A stretch of 64,000 nucleotides of DNA from Pseudoscardovia radai (GTDB taxonomy: Bacteria; Actinomycetota; Actinomycetes; Actinomycetales; Bifidobacteriaceae): contig NZ_MWWR01000012.1 in the NCBI RefSeq assembly GCF_002259605.1, forward strand, positions 1 through 64,000, written 5' to 3'. The notes beneath the pieces are model-generated. The model saw only the letters and a list, made by a program, of their open reading frames with translations. It had not been told where the DNA came from and made no database searches. Positions 8,622-17,820 of the stretch are shown piece after piece; the stretch's first letter is position 1, and every line of letters begins with the position of its first letter. The translations under genes and the position numbers were made by a program.

Positions 8622-9653
8622 ATGGCCAACGCATCATCCGCCACGGCGCAGGGATCCATCGTTTCGAAACACGACGCAGCGCAGCGCCCCTCCCCGACGC
8701 CCGCCTCTACACCCGCCACCTCCCCCGACGACGCGCCGCTGGCCAAAAGCGCCATCGACGAGAACGCGCGCCGCCTCGCCAAGGAAGCCGAACGCGAAGT
8801 GGCCGATGCCATGACCGGCATCGCCGCCGAGGAAACCAAGGAGCGCGTGCGCACCGAGCGGCTCGCCCGCGCCCAGGCCAAGGCCGACGCCAAGCGCGCC
8901 AAGGCCGAGCGCAAGGCCAAGAAAATCCTCACGAAAGGCGAGTACAAGGCACGCAAGATCGAACTCAAGGCGCGCGGCATCCGCTACAAGAAGGTGCGCC
9001 TTGACGTGCACGGACGCCCCAAGCCCGCCATGCGCGGATGGCTGCACCTATGCGCCGCCCCGCTGGCGCTCGCCGGCGGCATCGTGCTCATCTGCCTCGC
9101 GCCGTTCGCGTCGCTCAAATGGGCGTGCGCGGTGTACATGGTCTGCTCGCTGATCCTTTTCGGCAACTCGGCCATCTACCATCTGGGCGACTGGTCGCCG
9201 AAGGTCACCGACGTGCTGCGGCGCATCGACCACACGAATATCTTCCTGCTCATCGCCGGCACCTACACGCCGGTCGCGTTCGCGCTCGAGCCGCGATGGC
9301 GCAACATCATCCTCATCAGCATCTGGTGCTGCGTCGCCGTCGCGATGATCATCCACGTGGTGTGGATCAACGCGCCACGCATCCTGTACACCATCGTGTA
9401 CATCGTGTTCGGCGTGTCGGGCATCGGCTACATGGGGCTGTTCTGGGCCTCGCCGCTTGCAGGGCCGGCGGTCGTGTGCCTCATCCTGGCGGGCGGCGCC
9501 TGCTACATCGTCGGCGCGGTTATCTACGCCCGGCGCAAGCCCGACCCCTGGCCGCGCGTGTTCGGCTTCCACGAGCTCTTCCATCTGGGGACGGTGCTCG
9601 GATACGCATGCCATATGGTGGCGGTTTTCATGGTCGTGTGCGCCATGAGGTAA
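8622..9653 (+). CDS. Hemolysin III / PAQR family membrane protein with charged N-terminal extension
   Basis: About 343 aa. The C-terminal 220 residues are a seven-helix HlyIII/YqfA-type protein: YMVCSLILFGNSAIYHLGDW, RRIDHTNIFLLIAGTYTPVA and FHELFHLGTVLGYACHMVAV carry the conserved Ser, Asp and His residues that bind a metal in PAQR proteins. The first 120 residues are highly charged (KADAKRAKAERKAKK) and probably form a cytoplasmic coiled coil, which is longer than in the basic family. The start ATG at 8622 follows a perfect AAGGAGG (8610-8616). The biochemical role of bacterial members is unsettled; the haemolysin name is historical and should not be read as a toxin. A strong terminator follows. 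Confidence 0.88.
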   Translation: MANASSATAQGSIVSKHDAAQRPSPTPASTPATSPDDAPLAKSAIDENARRLAKEAEREVADAMTGIAAEETKERVRTERLARAQAKADAKRAKAERKAKKILTKGEYKARKIELKARGIRYKKVRLDVHGRPKPAMRGWLHLCAAPLALAGGIVLICLAPFASLKWACAVYMVCSLILFGNSAIYHLGDWSPKVTDVLRRIDHTNIFLLIAGTYTPVAFALEPRWRNIILISIWCCVAVAMIIHVVWINAPRILYTIVYIVFGVSGIGYMGLFWASPLAGPAVVCLILAGGACYIVGAVIYARRKPDPWPRVFGFHELFHLGTVLGYACHMVAVFMVVCAMR

Positions 9654-9743
9654 CACGATTTTCCCGCTGCGCACGCGATGGCGTGCGGCGATAAGACTTC
9701 CCGCCAGGCCCGTCGGGGTCACGGCCGACGCCTTCCGGGAACA

Positions 9744-9772
9744 GTAGGCAGGCTCGCCCTGCCTACTTTTTT
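9744..9772 (+). terminator. Rho-independent terminator after the HlyIII gene
   Basis: GTAGGCAGG and CCTGCCTAC form a perfect 9-bp stem with a 5-base loop, followed directly by six T residues. It is the most canonical terminator in the window. Confidence 0.92.
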
Positions 9773-9804
9773 ATGCGCGCACGGTAACGCGAGCCGCTTT
9801 GTGC

Positions 9805-9887
9805 AACAGTGTGATGGCTTGCGGACATAATCGGGCGTTTTCGAGCCGAAAAATCGTGTTTTCTGTCCGAAACCCACCACATTGTTA
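9805..9887. repeat. ~83-bp palindromic element, copy A (MITE- or REP-like)
   Basis: Imperfect inverted repeat. The left arm begins AACAGTGTGATGGCTTGCGG and continues ACA. The right arm, read on the minus strand, begins AACAATGTGGTGGGTTTCGG and continues ACA. The inner part is AT-richer and has partly complementary halves. It lies between the HlyIII terminator and the greA terminator and codes for nothing. A second copy of the same length is at 31447-31528, and the tips of the arms match the presumed IS right end at 706-723. Mobility is inferred from shape and recurrence only. Confidence 0.7.
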
Positions 9888-9915
9888 TGAAGTACGATGC
9901 GGTCGCGGACATGAA

Positions 9916-9949
9916 ACGGCGCCCGGCCTCTCGAGGAGCCGGGCGCCGT
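9916..9949 (-). terminator. Terminator of greA
   Basis: ACGGCGCCCGGC (9916-9927) and GCCGGGCGCCGT (9938-9949) form a perfect 12-bp stem. On the minus strand it is followed by a short TTTC run, about 45 bases after the greA stop. Confidence 0.8.
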
Positions 9950-9996
9950 CAGCGCGCATCATCATTGCGTGCGTTCATCGTGGATGCGGCGGGACG

Positions 9997-10479
9997 TCAG
10001 GCCGCGAGGGGCTTGGCGGCCTTGATCGTCACGGTGATCTGGCGGCCGTTCGGAGCGGAGTATGTCACCTCGTCGCCGACTTTCGCGCCGTTGATGGCCG
10101 CGCCGATCGGGGACTCGGGGCTGATCACATCGTAATCGGTGGCAACGGCGATGTCGCGCGAACCGAGCACATACGTCATCTCGTTACCGGCGATCTCGAC
10201 GGTCACGACGGAACCGTTGCCCACCGTGCCCTCCTTCGGCGCCTGCATGATCTGGGCGTTGCGCAGCTTGACGATGAGCTCGTTGATGCGCCCCTCGTTC
10301 TTGCCCTGCGCCTCGCGGGCGGCCTGGTATCCGCCGTTCTCCGACAGATCGCCCTCGGCACGCGCGGCCGCGATCTTCTGGGTGATCTCCTCGCGGTTCG
10401 GCCCCTCGCGCCATTCGAGTTCCTGCTTGAGCTTGTCATAGGCCTCCTGCGTAAGCAGGACGGTTTTCTCTTCGGCCAT
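9997..10479 (-). CDS. greA: Transcription elongation factor GreA
   Basis: About 160 aa, the usual GreA length. GreA enters the RNA polymerase secondary channel and stimulates cleavage of backtracked transcripts. The N-terminal coiled coil contains the acidic tip in AAARAEGDLSENGGYQAARE, which carries the Asp/Glu pair that positions magnesium. The C-terminal FKBP-like domain runs from about residue 80 to AAKPLAA. Two adjacent ATG codons exist (10482 and 10479); the second has the better spacing from GGGAGG. It is preceded by an FKBP-type isomerase gene on the same strand, so the two may share transcription. Confidence 0.95.
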   Translation of the reverse strand: MAEEKTVLLTQEAYDKLKQELEWREGPNREEITQKIAAARAEGDLSENGGYQAAREAQGKNEGRINELIVKLRNAQIMQAPKEGTVGNGSVVTVEIAGNEMTYVLGSRDIAVATDYDVISPESPIGAAINGAKVGDEVTYSAPNGRQITVTIKAAKPLAA

Positions 10480-10535
10480 CATGACCTCCCTGTCAGTGCC
10501 CCGGCCCCGCGGGCCGGCGGCTCATTGTTGTATTC

Positions 10536-10566
10536 GACGCCTGCGGCCTTCCCGGCCACAGGCGTC
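10536..10566 (-). terminator. Hairpin between the FKBP gene and greA, possible attenuator
   Basis: GACGCCTG and CAGGCGTC enclose a second complementary pair (TGGCC/GGCC), giving a long GC-rich stem. No T-run follows on the minus strand, so it may reduce rather than stop readthrough into greA, or stabilise the upstream mRNA. Confidence 0.5.
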
Positions 10567-10638
10567 CCATGCCGCGAACGCGGCCTCCGGAATCCCGGAA
10601 AGTATCTATGCGCTGGCGCGCAACCCGGCGCGCAGGCG

Positions 10639-11040
10639 TCAGTGGATGTCGACCACGAACACAAGCGTGTCGCCGCCGCCGATGCCCGCCTGCGGAATGC
10701 CGCGGGAGCCGTAGCCGTACTCCGGCGGAATCGACAGAAGGAGGCGCGAACGGCGCGTGCGGCCGACGAGTCCGCGGTCCCAGCCCTTGATGACCTGTCC
10801 GACGCCGATGGCGAACTGCGCGGGCGTGCCGCGGTCATAGCTGGAATCGAACGGGGTGTCCTTGCCCCATACCACGCCGTAGTAGTCGACGGTCACGGTG
10901 TCCCCCGCACGCACGACGGGGCCGTCGCCGGCCACGAGTTCCTTGATCTTGAGCCCCTTGGGCGCGTCGGCATCGGGGAATTCGATGACGGGCTTGGCGC
11001 CGAATTCGGCGTTCACCGTGGGCATGACATCTTCAGCCAT
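10639..11040 (-). CDS. FKBP-type peptidyl-prolyl cis-trans isomerase
   Basis: About 133 aa, a single FKBP domain with no signal peptide, hence cytoplasmic. Characteristic segments are VTVDYYGVVWG, FDSSYDRG, FAIGVGQVIKGWDRGLVG and IPPEYGYGSRG, which include the aromatic and Asp residues lining the FK506/proline pocket. I choose the ATG at 11040 (MAEDVMPTV) because GAGGAGC precedes it at 11045-11051. Upstream is a tRNA gene on the same strand. It probably assists protein folding. Readthrough into greA is possible. Confidence 0.92.
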   Translation of the reverse strand: MAEDVMPTVNAEFGAKPVIEFPDADAPKGLKIKELVAGDGPVVRAGDTVTVDYYGVVWGKDTPFDSSYDRGTPAQFAIGVGQVIKGWDRGLVGRTRRSRLLLSIPPEYGYGSRGIPQAGIGGGDTLVFVVDIH

Positions 11041-11104
11041 TGCTTGCTCCTCGCTGTTCCATACTGTTTCCAGCAATCGTTTCCGCAGCCGGGCACCGCC
11101 CGGT

Positions 11105-11184
11105 GCCCCAGATGAGATTCGAACTCACACTCCTTGCGGATGCGGAGTTTAAGTCCGCTGCGTCTTCCATTCCGCCACTGGGGC
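11105..11184 (-). tRNA. tRNA-Leu (anticodon UAA)
   Basis: On the minus strand the acceptor stem GCCCCAG pairs with CTGGGGC. The anticodon arm is GCGGA-CTTAAAC-TCCGC with anticodon TAA. A class II variable arm and the T-arm loop TTCGAAT are present. The 3' CCA is not encoded. Class II shape and anticodon both indicate leucine. Confidence 0.95.
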
Positions 11185-11299
11185 CTGTGCGAAGCTTCGC
11201 ACAGGTTCACCATAGTACTTCAAGTTTCCGGTCCGTCACGGCGTTCCGCCAGCAGCGCGGACATACGATGCCCCGCTCACGACGCCGTGTTCGCCAGAC

Positions 11300-12307
11300 T
11301 CAGGCGGCGCGGCGCCCGGCGAAGGTGCGAACCGCCAGGTCGCGCACGATGCCGTCGAGCAGGCCATGCTCGGAGGCAATATACGAGTCGATGGCATGGC
11401 CCTCGTCGGCGGCGGCCTGCTGCACGCGGCGCAGGACGCGCGTCCACACCAACGCTCCCCCGCCGATCACATCGATACGGCCCGGATGGATGACCGGGTA
11501 CTGCGCGCGCTCGGCGCGCGTCATGCGCAGGATGCGGTCGTCGGTGGCGCAGGCATCGTCGATGCGCACCACGGCGCCGTCCACCGCATCGCGGTCGTAG
11601 GTGGCGAGGCCCTGCGCGAGGCCCGTCATGGTGGTGACGGTGCCGGACACGCCGATGATGGTGCGCGCACGGCCGGCCGGCACCGTGGCGAAGGCGGTGT
11701 CGATATGCGCGTCGATGTCGGCCGACGCCTGCCCGATCTGCTCCTCGGTGGGCGGGTCGGATACCAGATGGCGTTCGGTCATGCGCACGGAGCCCACGTT
11801 CATCGAATACGCCGCGTCCACCTCGCCGGCATGCTCTCCCACGCCGCCGAGCACGACCTCGGTGGAGCCACCGCCGAGGTCGACGACGAGATACGGGGCC
11901 TGCGCGTGCCCGTCCGACAGCTGGTCGACGACGCTTGTGGCGCCGAGGAAGCTCAGGCGCGCCTCCTCGGTTCCGGGGATGACGTCCGGCCTTACGCCGA
12001 GGATGCTCTCGACGGTGTTCTCGAAGTCCTCGCGGTTCTCGGCGTCGCGCGTGGCCGACGTGGCGACGAAGCGCAGCGCGTCGACGGGATGCTCGCGCAA
12101 TACATCGGCGAACTCACGACATGCGGCGTACGTGCGCTCGAGCGCGTCGGCGGCGAAACGATGCGTCTCGTCGATGCCCTGCCCCAGGCGCACGACACGC
12201 ATGATGCGCGGCACGTCCACGGTGAAGCCGTCACCGTCGTATGTGGCGACCATAAGCCTGATGGAATTCGTACCGCAGTCGATGCCGCCCACCGTAACCG
12301 ATGTCAT
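11300..12307 (-). CDS. ppx: Ppx/GppA family exopolyphosphatase / guanosine pentaphosphatase
   Basis: About 335 aa, the short actinobacterial Ppx/GppA form without the C-terminal HD domain. It belongs to the ASKHA fold: phosphate-1 motif GGIDCGTNSIRLMVA at the N-terminus, TSATRDAENREDF, and phosphate-2 motif YLVVDLGGGSTEVVLG. The substrate may be polyphosphate or pppGpp; the sequence does not decide. The ATG follows AGGAGGG. It is the last gene of an eno - FtsB-like - DUF501 - ppx series, an order common in bifidobacteria and other actinobacteria. A PPK2-type kinase elsewhere in the window (31.6 kb) suggests active polyphosphate metabolism. Confidence 0.92.
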   Translation of the reverse strand: MTSVTVGGIDCGTNSIRLMVATYDGDGFTVDVPRIMRVVRLGQGIDETHRFAADALERTYAACREFADVLREHPVDALRFVATSATRDAENREDFENTVESILGVRPDVIPGTEEARLSFLGATSVVDQLSDGHAQAPYLVVDLGGGSTEVVLGGVGEHAGEVDAAYSMNVGSVRMTERHLVSDPPTEEQIGQASADIDAHIDTAFATVPAGRARTIIGVSGTVTTMTGLAQGLATYDRDAVDGAVVRIDDACATDDRILRMTRAERAQYPVIHPGRIDVIGGGALVWTRVLRRVQQAAADEGHAIDSYIASEHGLLDGIVRDLAVRTFAGRRAA

Positions 12308-12521
12308 GGGTCCCTCCTTGTTCCTGGGCCTGCGCCCGCCGGTTATGGCCGGCCGGGGCCGGCCGAATCGTCAACGCATCCGTCGACGCACAATCGTCGA
12401 TGTCGTCAACGCATAATCGTCGACGGCATACCGTATCCGACGCCGCGGCGTTCATCGCCCGGCGCCCTGACACCAAGACTAGCCCGTCCGGGCCGCGGCG
12501 GTCTACGCCGCGTCACGATCC

Positions 12522-13241
12522 CTACGCCGCGTCACAATGGCAGACGGAGGGGCTGAACTCGTCGGCGACGCGTTCGAGCACGAGGTCGCCGATCGGATTG
12601 ACGCCCGGCCCCATGGCCAGGCTCTGCGCCATCAGCGCGTGGAGGCATTTGACGCGCACCGGCAGGCCGCCGGCGCTGATGCCCTCGATATGCTCCTCCG
12701 TGTCGCCGAGGCGGCGGGCGAGTTCGTGGCGGAACTCCAGATAGATGCGGTGGGCGCGATGGTAGGCGGCGCGCACGGCTTCGTCGGACCGCACCATCTC
12801 GGTGTACGCGGCCATGGCGCCGGCGGCCTCGACATGCGAGGCGGCGCGCACGGCGGCGGTGCCGCACAGGTAGAAGGTGGTGGGGAACGGAATGCGCCCC
12901 TCCACCAGCGGGCGCGTGACGGTGACGAGCGGCGTGCCACAGACCTCGCAGCGGCGCCCGACAGCGACCATGCCGCGCGGGTAGCGCCCCAGCTGGCGGG
13001 TCACGGCCTCGATGTCGGCGTCGGTCGGCGTGTCGGCCATGATGCGGTCGAGCGCGGCGACGGCCACGGCCGCGTCCTCGGGGGTCGGGGTTTCGTCGAC
13101 GGCGCGCGGCGTGTGGTGTGCGTTCGGCGCGGCGGCGGCCGTGGCGTCGGAGCGCGTGATGGTTGCCATGGTGTCGGCGGGGCGCTCAGCCTCGGCCGGG
13201 CGCGGCGCGTCCATACGATTCTGGGGCGTGTTCTCGGACAT
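12522..13241 (-). CDS. DUF501 family protein
   Basis: About 239 aa. The first 75 residues are a variable Ala/Thr/Pro-rich leader. The rest is a conserved DUF501 region: LGRYPRGMVAVGRRCEVCGTP, PFPTTFYLCG, YLEFRHELARRLG and a C-terminal SVCHCDAA. Several Cys residues (RCEVCG, YLCG, VCHC) suggest metal binding, but no function is established for the family. AAGGAGAGG lies directly upstream of the ATG at 13241. It sits between an FtsB-like gene and ppx, and the gene order eno-ftsB-DUF501-ppx is a frequent actinobacterial cluster. Confidence 0.88.
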   Translation of the reverse strand: MSENTPQNRMDAPRPAEAERPADTMATITRSDATAAAAPNAHHTPRAVDETPTPEDAAVAVAALDRIMADTPTDADIEAVTRQLGRYPRGMVAVGRRCEVCGTPLVTVTRPLVEGRIPFPTTFYLCGTAAVRAASHVEAAGAMAAYTEMVRSDEAVRAAYHRAHRIYLEFRHELARRLGDTEEHIEGISAGGLPVRVKCLHALMAQSLAMGPGVNPIGDLVLERVADEFSPSVCHCDAA

Positions 13242-13332
13242 TCCTCTCCTTACGATGCCGCCGGACGAAAGCCGACGGCGTATCTGCGTGCCATTCTGCG
13301 TATCGTATCTTCGTGTTTCCGGAATCGTACCG

Positions 13333-14118
13333 TCACTGCCCGGCATCGGCGGACGCGGACGCATCGGAGGCAGCGCCATCCGCGCCGGCATCGGCCGCCG
13401 CGCCGGCATCGGAGGCCGGCGCATCGCCGCCCGACGCCGTCGAAGCCGCCCCGTCGGACGCCGACGAGCTCGCCGCGGCGGACGGATCGGTGGCATCGGT
13501 CGCCGTCGAGGACGAACCGCCCGACGAGGAACCGGAGGACGAACCGCTGTCAAGCGCGCCGCCCACCGTGGCGTCAGTCACCACGGAATCGGTGGAATCG
13601 GATTTCTCCAAGGAATACATAAGCTCGCGGTACCAGGGCATCGTCTCGGTTTTCGACGAGGAGCCCGACGCTCCGGACGATGACGTGGAGTCGCGCCCCG
13701 TGTTCACGAGATACACCGGCTTTTCGCCCGGATACACGAATCCGAGCCTCGAGCGCGCCTGCGCCTCCACATAGGCGTTGTCGTTCCACCGCTCGATATC
13801 GCTTTCGAGATCGGCCTTGCGCGCGGTGAGCTCGGCCTCCTTCTGACGGGCGGCGTCGAGCTCGGCCTTGTTCTGTACATAGGTGACGGCCACCTGCGCG
13901 AGCTGGAACGCGGCGAGCGCGATGATGATCAGCATGATGATGAGGCTTGCCATGGAGCCGCCTCGCGCGCGGTCCCTCTCCTCGGATTCCTCGCGCCGCC
14001 TGCGCTCCCTGGCCGCCATGAGCCTGTCGTCCTGTGACGATGCGCCGCGCGACGAGCGTCCGCGCGCGTCCTTCCGCCCCGAATCCTGGGTGCCTGTGCG
14101 GGGAACCTTGCTTGACAT
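13333..14118 (-). CDS. FtsB/DivIC-like septum formation initiator
   Basis: About 261 aa. A basic cytoplasmic tail is followed by one membrane helix (ASLIIMLIIIALAAFQLAQV, about residues 56-75), a coiled coil (NKAELDAARQKEAELTARKA) and the conserved ARSRLGFVYPGEKPVYLV typical of actinobacterial FtsB/DivIC. The last 110 residues are low-complexity Ser/Asp/Ala and outside the cell. It is expected to act in the divisome FtsQ-FtsB-FtsL complex. The start is uncertain: ATG 14118 has almost no ribosome binding site and lies right after the enolase terminator; a later ATG (MAARERRRR) is possible. Confidence 0.83.
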   Translation of the reverse strand: MSSKVPRTGTQDSGRKDARGRSSRGASSQDDRLMAARERRRREESEERDRARGGSMASLIIMLIIIALAAFQLAQVAVTYVQNKAELDAARQKEAELTARKADLESDIERWNDNAYVEAQARSRLGFVYPGEKPVYLVNTGRDSTSSSGASGSSSKTETMPWYRELMYSLEKSDSTDSVVTDATVGGALDSGSSSGSSSGGSSSTATDATDPSAAASSSASDGAASTASGGDAPASDAGAAADAGADGAASDASASADAGQ

Positions 14119-14125
14119 ATCTACG

Positions 14126-14164
14126 AAAATACCCGCCGCACTCGACGCGCGAGCGGGCGGGTAT
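14126..14164 (-). terminator. Terminator of eno
   Basis: On the minus strand ATACCCGCC and GGCGGGTAT close a long stem with further inner pairs, followed by TTTTC. It lies between the eno stop and the FtsB-like start. Confidence 0.78.
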
Positions 14165-14239
14165 CGCATGATCACAGGTGGCGCGGGCGACGGGCGCGGG
14201 TCAGCGGACCCTCATGCCACGGCGCGGCGCCGGAGCGGA

Positions 14240-15727
<1,488 letters not shown>

Positions 15728-16384
15728 TCAGCCGGCGTATTCGACGATGGCGCGGGTCACGCCGCGCAGATAGTCGAGCGAGCGCTCCCAGTCGCCGGGT
15801 ACCTCGATGGAATGGTTCGCATCCTCGAAAGTGCGCACGCGGTCGGTGAGCAGGCGGGCCTTGGCCGGGTCGAAATACGGGTCGGCCGTGCCCGCGCAGA
15901 TCAGCGGGGCCGGATAGTCGGGCCCGGGCAGCGGCGCGGGGATGACGGACTTGTGCACGTCGAAGGGCGGCGGGTTGAGCACCGGAGTGAGCAGCACCGT
16001 GCGCAGGCCCAGATGCGCGGCGTGCGGGAACGACAGCGTCGACAGCGACTTGGTGATGACGAGCAGGTCGGCCTCCTGCCCCGCATGGCGTGCGCGCTCG
16101 AGCGACTTTGCACGCCACAGGTCGATGACATGCTCCATGCAGTCGATCATTTCGGGAAACTCCACGCTTTCGGTGAGCTTGAGGTCGAGACGATCCACGT
16201 ACCAGCCCTCGGGCGCGAGCGCCTGGGCTGCCCAGTACAGCAGCGGCCGGTCCACCGTGTAGCCGATGCCCGGCATGATAAGCACATGCCTGCCGGTCTC
16301 CTCCGGCTTGACCGTGTTCTTGCCCCACGGCGTCAGCGCCGGCGTGACGTTCTTCCAATCGTGACCGCGTGTCTGATCGTTCAC
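15728..16384 (-). CDS. Small alpha/beta hydrolase-fold protein
   Basis: About 218 aa. The GTG at 16384 is chosen because AAGGAGG stands just upstream; the open frame reaches further but without a site. Typical fold elements: HVLIMPGIGYTVDRPLLYWAA, a nucleophile-elbow-like VITKSLSTLSFP (Ser in place of the classical GxSxG), the acid GTADPYFD and the catalytic His in DANHSIEVPGDWERS. This resembles the dienelactone hydrolase/KANL3-like group. The substrate is unknown and no operon partner gives a clue. Confidence 0.75.
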   Translation of the reverse strand: MNDQTRGHDWKNVTPALTPWGKNTVKPEETGRHVLIMPGIGYTVDRPLLYWAAQALAPEGWYVDRLDLKLTESVEFPEMIDCMEHVIDLWRAKSLERARHAGQEADLLVITKSLSTLSFPHAAHLGLRTVLLTPVLNPPPFDVHKSVIPAPLPGPDYPAPLICAGTADPYFDPAKARLLTDRVRTFEDANHSIEVPGDWERSLDYLRGVTRAIVEYAG

Positions 16385-16447
16385 CGTTCCTCCTTGGCGC
16401 ACGATTCCGGCGCCTTCACAATCAGCTTGGCCGCAGGTGGCGACAGC

Positions 16448-16487
16448 CGCCCGCCGGCGCCATCGTCCGCCCGCCGGCGCCATCGTC
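16448..16487. repeat. Two 20-bp direct repeats
   Basis: CGCCCGCCGGCGCCATCGTC occurs twice in immediate succession just upstream of the alpha/beta hydrolase gene. It probably arose by slippage. No function is visible. Confidence 0.85.
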
Positions 16488-16509
16488 TGCCACCCCCTCC
16501 TATCCACCC

Positions 16510-16537
16510 ACTTTTGCGGCCAAATGGGGGCAAAAGT
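16510..16537. repeat. 28-bp palindromic motif, copy 1
   Basis: ACTTTTGC and GCAAAAGT are separated by a 12-base GC-rich loop. The same 28-base motif, 25 of 28 identical and in the same orientation, occurs at 17761-17788 on the other side of the DUF559-like gene. Confidence 0.8.
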
Positions 16538-16574
16538 CACCATAAACCGCACCGATCATCGACGCACCGGCGGG

Positions 16575-17636
16575 TCAACGAGGGGGCCAGCAGCGGCCGG
16601 GAACGAAATCTGTGTGGATGGTGCGCCGGCGGTCGGCGAGCTGCCTCACGGTCAACGGCGCCCTCAACCTGACCTTGTGCCCCAATCGCCGCTCGATGAT
16701 CCCGGCGAGCCCCATCACAAAACGTTCCTGGGCATCGGCATCGATGACATCGGCATTCTCCACCGACACAACGATCCACCCCGCACCTTCCAGCTCCCTG
16801 CGTCGCGCAGCGTCCTCCTCGCGCTGGGAACCGTGGTAGGCGCCATCGTATTCAATGCCGATCCTGAGGCTTTCGTACGCCATGTCAAGAAAGTACCGCC
16901 GCCCCGACCCGACCCTGACGGACGGATTGACGGCAGGGCACGGCAAACCGTAGCGAAGAAGCAGCAGCCGCAGATCGGTTTCGGGAAAGGAATCCGTGTT
17001 GTCACGCATAAGGCGCAGTGCGCGACGGCTGTTCTCGATTCCCGCGGGCAGCAACCGCCTTTTCTGTGCTTTCTGCCCAACCTGCCCTTGCGCCTCCTGC
17101 CCTTCCTGCCCTTGCGCCTCCTGCCCTTTCTGCGCCTCCTGCGTCGACAGGATCGCGCCGACGCCATCGACCGCCGCCTCCATTGCGGCGACCGTGTACC
17201 ACTTCTGGTCCCGGTCGCGCCGCGCCAGGGCATCGCCGAGACGCACCAGCGCGTCGAGGGGCAGGCTGTTCGCGAACATCATCCATGCGGCGAGAGGGCT
17301 GGTGCACGCAATCCCGTCGATATCGATGACGCTCCACGGGTGGCTGCGCATGACGAAGGTCACGCCGTTGACATTGCGCCGCTCTGCGCCCCGTGACACG
17401 ATGGCGACGAGTCCGCGATCGGGAACGTCCGAGGGCACGTCGACGCAGCACAGCCTCAATGCGGTTTCGAAACCGAAGACCAGACGCCGCCGGCATCGCG
17501 ACTGCGCCTCGCGGCATTGCCCGAGGGTGGTTTTGAACATCCGGATGGCCTTGGACTCGTTCGATTCGAAAACCTTGGCGGGTCGCGCCATGATGGCTTT
17601 GCGGACCAAGCGGGATACGGTGGTGTTGTACTCCAT
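16575..17636 (-). CDS. DUF559-like protein with C-terminal Vsr/PD-(D/E)XK-like domain
   Basis: About 353 aa. The N-terminal 170 residues have no recognised motif; their layout (TALRLCCVDVP.. VTFVMRS.. IACTSPLAAWMMFA) resembles the regions before DUF559 in actinobacterial proteins related to AbiEi-type antitoxins. The C-terminal part matches DUF559: RRYFLDMAYESLRIGIEYDGAYHG, then a Lys/Arg-rich helix and VVSVENADVID, a layout like very-short-patch-repair nucleases with an IEYDG active-site strand. Between them lies a Gln/Gly-rich tandem stretch (GQEAQ repeats) encoded at about 17080-17150. No ribosome binding site stands out, so the start is provisional. DNA cleavage or repair is possible but unproven. 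The bracketing palindromes are unusual. Confidence 0.7.
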   Translation of the reverse strand: MEYNTTVSRLVRKAIMARPAKVFESNESKAIRMFKTTLGQCREAQSRCRRRLVFGFETALRLCCVDVPSDVPDRGLVAIVSRGAERRNVNGVTFVMRSHPWSVIDIDGIACTSPLAAWMMFANSLPLDALVRLGDALARRDRDQKWYTVAAMEAAVDGVGAILSTQEAQKGQEAQGQEGQEAQGQVGQKAQKRRLLPAGIENSRRALRLMRDNTDSFPETDLRLLLLRYGLPCPAVNPSVRVGSGRRYFLDMAYESLRIGIEYDGAYHGSQREEDAARRRELEGAGWIVVSVENADVIDADAQERFVMGLAGIIERRLGHKVRLRAPLTVRQLADRRRTIHTDFVPGRCWPPR

Positions 17637-17757
17637 GGGCCCACGGTATCGATTCCGCCGGCGACACGCAGGGGCGTCGGGAAAATGTGGATAACTTCCT
17701 CGCGCGCCCGACGTCGGTTGTGGAAAGCCGAGCGGTCGGTGGGACCGACGATAACCG

Positions 17758-17791
17758 CCGACTTTTGCGACCGGATGGGGGCAAAAGTCGG
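17758..17791. repeat. 28-bp palindromic motif, copy 2 (extended stem)
   Basis: CCGACTTTTGC and GCAAAAGTCGG form an 11-bp perfect stem around a 12-base loop between mfd and the DUF559-like gene. Its core 17761-17788 is 25/28 identical to copy 1. It can act as a terminator for mfd, but there is no T-run on the minus strand. Confidence 0.8.
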
Positions 17792-17820
17792 CGAATACGA
17801 TAGGCGGCCGGGCGGACCGG

